Source of the DNA: Ipomoea triloba
Lineage: Eukaryota > Streptophyta > Magnoliopsida > Solanales > Convolvulaceae
Direction of reading: 5' to 3'
Assembly: GCF_003576645.1 (NCBI RefSeq)
Contig: NC_044930.1
Location: forward strand, 20,660,511 to 20,724,510
DNA length: 64,000 nucleotides
A program made the translations under genes and the position numbers. The notes beneath the pieces were generated by a model. It was not told the origin of the DNA and ran no database searches. It saw only the letters and a program-made list of their open reading frames with translations. Below, piece after piece: positions 1 through 8,183 of this stretch; within the stretch, counting starts at the first letter, position 1, and every line of letters begins with the position of its first letter.

Positions 1-658
1 AGAAAAACCCATGGAGATATGCTTCAAAATAGAACAAGTTCTTCATTAAACAAGTAAATAGCAAAGGAGAATGTGTTCTTACCTTGGAAATGACTTAGGA
101 TCCTTAAGAAATGTTGAGAAACTTGGAAGGAAATGCTTAGAAGGTGTATATTTTCAGCTTGGGAGAGTTTTTGCTCGTGGTGGTGAAGAAATGAAGCAAG
201 GAAAGGGTTTTAAACCACTTTGCGCGAAAAGTCCGCGAAAATCTGGTGCTCGTCCACGCACGCTTCCACGCGTGGTGGTGGGCGTGAGAGCTTACTGGTT
301 TGTTCCCACGCCTACTCACACGCGTGTGAGTGGCGTGGTAGCTCTCTGGAATTTTTCCACGCCTAGCCACACGCGTGGTGGTGGGCGTGGAAGGCGTGAT
401 GTGCAAAAGCTTACCTTGGTTTCCCTTCCTTCATTTGCTAGTGATGATGTTTGTCGATTGATTGCGGGCAATTTATAACTCTCGGGTAGATGATCTTTAC
501 TTGTTAGCTCAACCGAGGTTATAGAAGCGTTATTGAAGTAATGCTAACGGAAAACATACTATAGAAAATAAGAAAAACTTAAAGAAACATAAGATAACAT
601 TGGGACTGCCTCCCAAGTACGCCATGGTTTTACGTCTCTTGGCCGGACGTAATGTGGC

Positions 659-1216
659 CTATCCTTCAAGGCACACAGATTTTGGGACCTTACCAAGCGT
701 CCCGTGAACTTTAGCTTCAAGGAATGTCCCAAGATGGGTAACATCCTTGAATTCCCACAAAAATAAAGGAAGAATGAATTGCTTGGTTGGAAGAATTCTA
801 GACTCAAACACCCTCCTTAGCTCTTCTAGGATGGTGTCTACTTCCTTTTCTTTTTCCTCTCTCTTCCCCTTAAAGATTTTCTCATTTGTTGCAAACCATA
901 TCTCCTCACTCCCTTCCTCATTTTCGAGTGTGGTCAACTCTCTCCACTCATCTTTTTCCATAAGATTAAACGTGTAAGATCTATTATTTCCCACCATCTC
1001 TTCCTCACACTCATTTTCTTCATCACTCCACTCTATTTGATTAGAAAAATCACTCACACTCTCACACGAATAGAATGAAGCATCATCCTCTTCACTCACC
1101 ATCTCATTCTCACCCAAAGCAAAGGATTCATCTTCCGAGAAGTTAAAGCAATCATAATCAGTATCAAACAAGATAGAATCCTTACAAGCATTAATCAATA
1201 TATCAAAATTTTTCAT
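659..1216 (-). CDS. Acidic ORF of the gypsy-type element, function unknown
   Basis: An open frame of about 185 residues lies on the same strand as the LTR and downstream of the gag-like ORF. The N-terminal half is strongly acidic, rich in Asp, Glu and Ser; the C-terminal half is basic and hydrophobic (EELRRVFESRILPTKQF). No retroviral protease, RT or zinc-knuckle motif is visible. It could be the C-terminal half of the upstream gag-like protein or a separate accessory ORF. It has no close look-alike that I recognise, so the call rests on element context and an intact frame. Confidence 0.4.
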   Translation of the reverse strand: MKNFDILINACKDSILFDTDYDCFNFSEDESFALGENEMVSEEDDASFYSCESVSDFSNQIEWSDEENECEEEMVGNNRSYTFNLMEKDEWRELTTLENEEGSEEIWFATNEKIFKGKREEKEKEVDTILEELRRVFESRILPTKQFILPLFLWEFKDVTHLGTFLEAKVHGTLGKVPKSVCLEG

Positions 1217-1282
1217 GGAATCATCCTCCCGAAATTTAAAGTAATCATAGTCACATATGATGGAAGTATTAAAGCGAAGGGA

Positions 1283-2290
1283 TTAATCCACAAGGGTGTT
1301 TTCACTAAGAGCACAAGAGGGATTAGGAATTTTACCATAATTCGACTCTTCTTCTTCCCAAACTACCTCGATGTCCTCATCCTCACTCTCCATCTCTACC
1401 TCCTTTTGATTTTCCAATTCGGAAATCGGAATTTTTTCAAGTACAGGGGCATAACAATCATCTATTCCTTCAAAACTCTCCTCTCCCCTAGCGTTTTCTT
1501 CTTCAATTCCTTGTATAATCCTTGGTTGGGCTTCCAAAGCGGGGATGTCATCTATGATGGTGGAGTTGGCTTGGGATCCATTGATCTTCATGAGCTCCTC
1601 CATAATGGATAGCATCTTCGTTTCAACTTCTTCTAATGGAAGTCCTTCCTCCCGGAGTGTAGCGAGATATTCTTTTAGTTCGCCCTTGATTTCGGCTTTC
1701 AGTCTAGCCGTATCCTCCTTGGCCATCCTCGCAAATGTTTCTATTTTTGCTTTTAGAATTTCAATTTCGTTCGTGGCCGGTGGGATAGTATTACAAGGAT
1801 TGGTATGGATGTTATATGGGGAAGAGTGTAGTGTTTCGTAGGAATAGGTAGTATTGTTTTCTTTTTGGATTTGCGATGGAGTTGGGTAGTAAGTGTTTAG
1901 TTGGGAATTGGGGAATGAATTTGACTCGGGAGTATAGCTTGGATCAAGTTGTTGCATCATTTGCACAAACTTACTCTCTATGTTTTGAGATATGTCTTTA
2001 GAGCTTAATGAGTCAATTTCTTGTAAATTTGGTGATTGTGAAGGGTAAGTTTCTCGGAAAGGTGGATGTGGTGTTTCATAGGGATGTAGGTGATGATTTG
2101 GTGTATGGATTGGATAGTGATATGGAGGTGGTAAATGATATGTTGGTGGAATTGGGTTATGGTATGGAGGTGGATAGTGGTATATGGGTGGAGGTTAAGT
2201 ATAATTGGAATGTGGGTAATGTGGATATGATTGGGGTTGAGGATTTGCATAGGATTGTCCTCCATGATGTGGGTAACCATGGGGATTCAT
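1283..2290 (-). pseudogene. Gag-like ORF with one internal stop
   Basis: From the ATG at 2290-2288 the minus strand reads a Pro/Tyr/His-rich N-terminus (repeated YHYPPP-like segments). It then reads a Gln/Asn/Ser-rich linker, a charged helical stretch (EILKAKIETFARMAKEDTAR) that looks coiled-coil, and an acidic tail ending at 1283. One in-frame TAA at 2197-2195 interrupts an otherwise open frame of 335 codons. The ORF lies just downstream of the LTR and primer site, the usual gag position, but no CCHC knuckle is seen. Gag-like is therefore an inference from position and composition. Confidence 0.45.
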
Positions 2291-2541
2291 TTTAGCAATT
2301 AGTGGCAAGCTTTCAAATGATTTTACAACAAGAATTTCCTGCACAATAGCTTAGCCAACAACAAATATTTTGCAACTAAAAGTAGTTGCAAGTGAGTAGC
2401 AAGATATTCAAAGATAGTATACTCACTTTCTTAATGAAATAACAAAATTAAGAATAAAACAAACAAAAAGAAAGAAAGCAATTCAAGAACTCTTGATATT
2501 CTACTTCAAAGATGTCAACACAACTTAAGAACCGTTTGCCA

Positions 2542-2559
2542 TCCCCGGCAACGACGCCA
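2542..2559 (-). other. Primer-binding site, tRNA-Asp type
   Basis: The minus strand reads TGGCGTCGTTGCCGGGGA, three bases after the LTR end. It matches the primer site complementary to the 3' end of plant tRNA-Asp except for one substitution (GTC in place of GCC). It fixes the element orientation and the internal LTR edge. Confidence 0.75.
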
Positions 2560-2563
2560 TTTT

Positions 2564-3848
2564 GACTGTTGTGTATTGCGTGAGTGAATGTGAAGGTGAT
2601 AAAACGAAGAGTCAAGACTCCCCGAGTGTCGTGTCTCTCAAGGATGGCGAATGGGAACCGAATTGGCGTGTTGGCATCTAAGAGGTTGAAAGGTAAGAGT
2701 TGCGGGACTTGCTAGAAGTGGAGGTCATTTGTAAAGGGTAGGAAGGTTGGTAGTGGTTATGTGAAATAAATAAAAAGGTGGAGATCGGGGCTTTAGGCTT
2801 CTCTATGTGATCTATCTTTGGATGGGTTTGCGAGCACGAGATGTGGAATAGACTAGGGAGTTCGTGGCACATCACCAAGTGGCGTCACACTTTGGACTCC
2901 CACATCCTCATTCGGTTGGGGCATTTCATCGAACACTTTGTCTACCACTCCTCTCGAATCTTGTCCTTTCGGACAAAGAGCGGAGATGTGGGTGAGTTAG
3001 GCTCGTGAGTGGCCGCTATCGCGCACACACTCACTTCCCACGGGTTTGCTACCTAATGTGGCCACAAAAGGCACAAAGCATCAAGAACATCATCCACACA
3101 AGTTCATCATCCAACAAACAAGCAACTCACAAAACAAAGCAATAATATCAATCATCCACATAGATTCACCTTGGGGCCACCAATCCCCTATCTAATCTAC
3201 TTTATCATACTAAGAAACAAGAACAAGAAAGGTAATAACAAAGAAACAAGTATAAGATTAGATAATGGAGAGAATGGTAACCACCCTTAGAAAGGGGATC
3301 TTTACAATCTTGTTCTTGAAATCCCAATCTTCAATCTTGCCCTTAGATCTAATCTAAACTATGAAAGAAAGGAATTTTCCCCCAAGAGGGGAGAAAACCC
3401 TCTAGATCTATTCTACCGTACTCTATGAATTTTCAGATTTTTCCTCTAATTCTTCTTATTCTCCTCCTCTTTAGGTTTAGGGAAAAAGGGATTTATATAG
3501 GTGAGAAAGGGGAACAAATTTCTCGAAATGGCCCTTGGCCTGACCACGCATGCTACCACGCGTGGTGGTGGGCGTGGGAAGCTACAGGAAAGATTCCACG
3601 CCTAGCCACACGCGTGTGAGGCTGCGTGGGGCAATACTGCATTGTGCTTCTTTTGTCTTTTGCTCTATTTGTGCCTCAAATCCCTCTCCAACCTGTGAAA
3701 TACCTCAAAACTCCTCCTAGAAATGATGTTAGAAGATTTTGATCACATCTGAGCTAAAATGCATGCAATTGTTATAATCGGATGTCAAAACGATGCACTT
3801 TAATCTAATTAATACCCCTTTTAAGTGCTATTCTTGGTGCTTATCACA
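2564..3848 (-). repeat. LTR of the gypsy-type element
   Basis: On the minus strand the segment starts TGTGATAAGC and ends AACAGTCA, giving TG...CA termini, with the primer site three bases further. Length is about 1285 bp. It contains CG-rich palindromes (CCACGCGTGG at 3556, CACACGCGTGTG at 3607) that recur in the internal region (266-330) and in a related solo LTR near 56343. Its internal-side end also resembles that related LTR at 55322 (shared CTCCCCGAGTGTCG). Confidence 0.7.
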
Positions 3849-4185
3849 CAGAAATGCAGTGATTCATGATGACAGTTGTGCTCTGTTGGATGGGCTTATT
3901 CATGTTATCTTGACTGATGTCTACAGAGTTGTTTTTTCCTTTCCAGCTTAAAAACTAATAATAAATTTATCTTTGATCCTTTTGTTTTCTGGCCTGCTTT
4001 GGGGCCTTGTAGTTGCTTGATGTCTGGACCTTGGTCCTTTTGTTGAGGTTTTGTCTTTATTCTGTTTTCTTGTGAGTAGTTTTTCCAGTGGGCCTTGGCT
4101 TGTTGTGGTTTGGCCCTGCTTTGTTTGTGTTTTCTTTCTTCTTCCTGAGGTGGGATTCCTCCTTAAGCCCTGTTGGTACTGTCTG
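3849..4185 (+). mobile_element. LINE 3' tail remnant
   Basis: This stretch aligns with 36308-36638, where it is the end of a LINE ORF (after a zf-RVT domain) plus a T-rich 3' UTR. Only the last codons and the UTR survive here because the gypsy-type element cut the rest away. The tail runs directly into the left terminus of MULE1, exactly as the other copy runs into MULE2. Confidence 0.6.
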
Positions 4186-4801
4186 CGCAAATTATGCCGT
4201 GGACCCAGGTCCACCTTGCAAGGTGACCTGGGTCCAAAACGACGTCGTTTTATGCGTTTTAAATTTTTTTTTTTGATAATTAACGCCGTTAACGGAGCTT
4301 GGGAGCAGCAGACGGTTTTTCGATTCTCGCAAAACAATTAGCGCTTTTCATTCGATTCACCATCATCTTGCAATACTTCACTCATTCATCATCGCAATTC
4401 TCGTTCGATTCATCATCGCAGTTCTCATCCGATTCATCATCGCGATTTTCATTTGATTCACCATCGTAATTCTTCTTTGCAATTCTTCTTTAATGATGGC
4501 AGAGGCAGATGAACTAAGTTTGCACGTTGATGAATCATCTTCGATTGCAGGTTTTAAGTTTAGATTCATATTTGATGAATTGTATAGATTTGTGTTTGTG
4601 TTTTTAGAATTTAAGATTTATGGTTTAGATTGATTGTTTACCTTGCATTTTGAGTTTTTATTGTGAATCATTGTCAAAGGTATATGTTCACAATCATGTA
4701 GCTATACATTCACATTTCCAGAGCTGTAGATTCATAATTATAGAGCTGTACATTCATATATAATAAAACTCTGTACTCACACACGTATGTTTTCAGTTAG
4801 A
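4186..4801 (+). repeat. MULE1 left terminal inverted repeat
   Basis: It is an inverted match of 23640-24262. The outer part holds a 35-bp near-palindrome (4201-4235), then the palindrome AAAACGACGTCGTTTT. A ~25-bp tandem run of TCGATTCATCATCGC units (about 4345-4470) follows, and then the first exon of the FAR1-like gene. The inner edge is where the two arms diverge, after a TTTCAGTTAGAAGT-like segment. Confidence 0.8.
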
Positions 4802-5630
4802 AGTACATAGATTTACATTCACACTTATACAGCTCCACATTCACAGTTACATAGTTCTAGATTCACACATTTAGAACTCTACATTCACACTGTTTCTTGA
4901 TACTCTGTTGTATTTTTTATATTTGCAGTGATGGCAGAGGCAGTAGATCAACTAAGTTTACACGTTGATGACTCATCTTCGATTGCAGATTTTAAGTTTG
5001 GATTCATGTTTGATGAATTGTATAGATTTATGTTTGTGTTTTTCGAATTTAGGATTTATGGTTAGATTGATTGTTTATCATGTATTTGAGGTTTACATTC
5101 ACACTTATACAGCTCCACATTCACAGTTACATAGTTGTAGATTCACACATTTAGAACTCTACATTCACACTGTTTCCTGATACTCTGTTTTATTTTTTAT
5201 ATTTGCAGTGATGGCAGAGGCAGTAGATCAACTAAGTTTACATGTTGATGGCTCATCTTCGATTGCAGGCTTTAAGTTTAGATTCATGTTTGATGAATTG
5301 TATAGATTTATGTTTGTGTTTTTCGAATTTAGGATTTATGGTTTTGATTGATTGTTTACCATGTATTTGAGATTGTCAAAGGTATATGTTCACAATCACG
5401 TAGCTGTACATTCACATTTCCAGAGCTGTAGATTCATAATTATAGTGCTCTACATTCATATATAAAAAAGCTTTGTACTCACACACGTATGTTTTCAGTT
5501 AGAAGTGCAGAGATTTACATTCACACTTATACAGCTCCACATTCACAGTTACATAGTTCTAGATTCACACATTTAGAACTCTACATTCACACTTTTTCCT
5601 GATACTCTGTTTTATTTTTTATATTTGTAG
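4802..5630 (+). repeat. Intronic array of ATTCACA-type motifs with duplicated mini-exon units
   Basis: Introns between the mini-exons are built of dispersed ATTCACA words (ACATTCACACTTATACAGCT and relatives) and were duplicated with the 60-nt exons. The same layout is found at 37140-38140 in MULE2. On the gene strand the motif here reads ATTCACA, the reverse of what is seen after the FAR1 exon. Confidence 0.7.
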
Positions 5631-5828
5631 TGCATGCAGATTTAGTTGTTGTCTCAACAAGCAATGATCAAGGAGATTTAAATGTTGAGGATTCTACTTC
5701 AGTTCCAGGTTTTTTTTTTAAATTGTTTTTTTGAGTAAAATTAGTGATTCATATTGATTTATGATTTATGTGTAGTTGTGTGTTTGAATGTGGAGTTCTC
5801 TGATTTTTGAATGTGTAATAGTGTTTGA

Positions 5829-5910
5829 TGGAAATACCATCCCTTTGTAGAGCATGGCTGGATTTATTCGGCATTCCCCGTCCCCCCTCTACTTAGAGAA
5901 TATATTTCCA
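5829..5910 (+). other. Conserved intronic hairpin upstream of FAR1 exon
   Basis: The 82-nt segment is bounded by TGGAAAT and ATTTCCA, with GTAGAG and CTCTAC pairing further in. It lies just upstream of the FAR1 exon acceptor. Homologous hairpins occur at 38345-38426 (MULE2) and, inverted, at 19796-19878 upstream of the ULP exon. Confidence 0.6.
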
Positions 5911-6475
5911 TTAGATTGCTTTTTATTTGTTTTCTTTGTTATGTTTTTCCATACTTGAGGTTATATTTCATATGTGAAGTTGATCAAGATTTGGTGGGTA
6001 TTGTAGTAAGTAATGGTGATGAAGCGTATGAGTTGTATAACGATTATGCATTTAGAGTTGGTTTTAGTGTGAGGAAGGGTAAGCAAGGCTACCAAGGGTC
6101 TACAAAAAATGTTAAGATGAAGACATTTTTGTGCTCTAAGGCTGGTCGTAAGTCCAAGAAAAACAGTTGTGTGAAGGCGTATTCAAATTGTAAATATAGA
6201 GTATTGTAGCTGTGAATATAGAGAAATGAATGTGTGAATGTAGAACAAATAGTAATATAATTACTGAACAAGTATTACTGAAATGTGTGAATGTGGACTT
6301 TTGAAACTGTGAATGTATAGTATAGGGTTTGTGAATGTAGAGTTATGAATGTGTGAATGTTTATCAGACTTCTACAAGTTTGAGTTCAGAGATCTTAAAA
6401 ACTGTGAATGTAGAGGAGTGTATTTGTGAACATAGAGTTATCAGATTGTGAATATAGTTTCTAAAATTGTGAATA

Positions 6476-8098
6476 CACTACTACAGAAACAACATATAAT
6501 GTCGGACATATAACGTCGGTTTTCTGAAAAATCGACGTTAAAAGTTAAATAAAATTTTGAAAATCATATAACGTCGGTTATTTATAAACAACCGACGTTG
6601 TAAATCACGGAAAAAAATGATAATAACATACGGCGTCAGTTAATTAAATAACCGACGTCGTATGTCTTGCGAAAAAAATAAAAAATAATAATAATAAGAT
6701 ACGACGTCGGTTAATTAAATAATCGACGTCGTATGTCTCGTGAAAAAAAATAAAAAAATAAAAAAAAACATACGACGTCGGTTAATTAAATAACCGACGC
6801 CGTATGTCTTACGCGAAAAAAGAAAATAATAAAAGGTCTTATTTATTAAAAAATAAAAGAATTTTATATATGTAACGTCGGTTCCTACATGAACCGACGT
6901 TATATATATATAAAAAAGATTTTGTATATTAATACTCTAATATACAAGACCCCCTCACTAAAGAACAAACTCTAAACGCAGAAACCCTTCGCACGAAGTT
7001 GCCGTCCTCAATCGACAAGCTCGAGAAGCTCCATCAATCGCTCTCCGCCGGATTGGAAGAGGAAATCAACCTCTCTGAAGGACCCCATCGCCGCTGCCCC
7101 CAGCGAGGAATCTAGGAAAGTGCAGATAGGAAGGAAAATCTACTGAATCTGCTCTACTTTGCTAATTTCCCGACGGAAGAAGCAGATAGGTTGTTCAACA
7201 GGCAGTTTTTACATTCTTTCAATTTGTACAGATGATTTTATATATATAATTTTAATTTCAGAAGTATCAACTGCCAACCAAAATTCCGTGATGACTCCAT
7301 GCCAGTCTTCAACGATGTTCACTCACAGAAGCACTTCGATTCTGCGCAAAAATCCCCTTTTCATTTACTTTTCCATCCGAAATTCTGCGAAACTCCGATG
7401 TATTAATTCTCGATCAGGTTGTGGGATGCCAAAATTTACGGTTTCGTCGCCGCTCACTGCCAGTACATGATTATGCCTTCATTCATTTTTTTTTTATTGT
7501 TGCCCAGATTATGCCTTCATTTGTTTTTTGTTGATGTAATATTTGAAATAGGATGAAGGATTGTTGTAATATTTGAAACAGGATGAAGGAGCAATGAAAT
7601 GGCAAGGCAGCAAAGTAAGGAGCGATACCATCATTCTTTTGTTCTGGTTGTCCGGTGCCTGCAGAGAGATTACAACGGCAGAGGCTGTTCAACGGCTTTT
7701 GCAGCGAAGCAGGGACTACCGGACGATCTGCGGAGAGATTACGAAATGTCCTGCTTATTTTCATTTTTATTTTTATTTTTAATTTTAAGAGATAAGACGT
7801 CGGTTATTTAAAACAACCGACGTCTTATCTCTATTTTTTTCTTTTTTAAAGAGATACAACGTCGGTTTTTTAAAAAAACTGACGTTCTATCTCTATTTAT
7901 TTATTTTTTAAGAGATACGACGTCGGTTTTTTAAAAAAACCGACGTCGTATCTCTATTTAAAAAAAATACATATGACGTTGGTTTTAAAAAACTGACGTC
8001 ATATCATTTATATACTACGTCGGCGAGATCTACGTCGCAGAATAACCGACGTTGTATGTAGAAAATAACCGACGTTAAAAGTCTTTTTTGTAGTAGTG
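6476..8098. mobile_element. Non-autonomous CACTA element in MULE1
   Basis: It begins CACTACTACAGAAAC and ends TTTTGTAGTAGTG, with ATA duplicated on both sides (6473-6475, 8099-8101). The matching MULE2 site near 40044 lacks it. Both flanks are packed with direct and inverted ACGTCGGTT/AACCGACGT units, the subterminal repeats typical of En/Spm elements, where the transposase binds. No transposase is encoded. The middle (about 6960-7760) has more GC and short open frames (for example 6966-7110 and 7159-7470) that look like captured gene pieces I cannot name. Confidence 0.9.
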
Positions 8099-8183
8099 AT
8101 ATTTTTCCTTTTGTGATCTTATGATTTTCAGGATGGTGATTGAGTATAAGTGTCATAAAAATCCGTGGTTAGAAAAATTGTAC

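Larger units (their letters stand above)
1..3848 (-). mobile_element. Ty3/gypsy-type LTR retrotransposon, partial, minus strand
   Basis: Reading the minus strand, an LTR (3848 to 2564) is followed by a tRNA-Asp-like primer-binding site and then an internal region with two ORFs that runs off the left window edge. The primer site is the kind used by Athila-like Ty3/gypsy elements. No protease, RT or integrase is visible in the part present, so the element may be non-autonomous or its pol may lie outside the window. The right LTR edge abuts a LINE 3' tail that also occurs uninterrupted at 36308 onward, so the element inserted into that LINE copy. The second LTR and the target-site duplication are outside the window. 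Stretches 1-658 and 2291-2541 show no gene beyond repeated CGCG palindromes at 240-400. Confidence 0.75.

Noticed and set aside
4378..4569. Met/Asn/Arg repeat frame on the minus strand
   Set aside because: It arises from the tandem TCGATTCATCATCGC units in the terminal repeat; also at 23922 and 36853.
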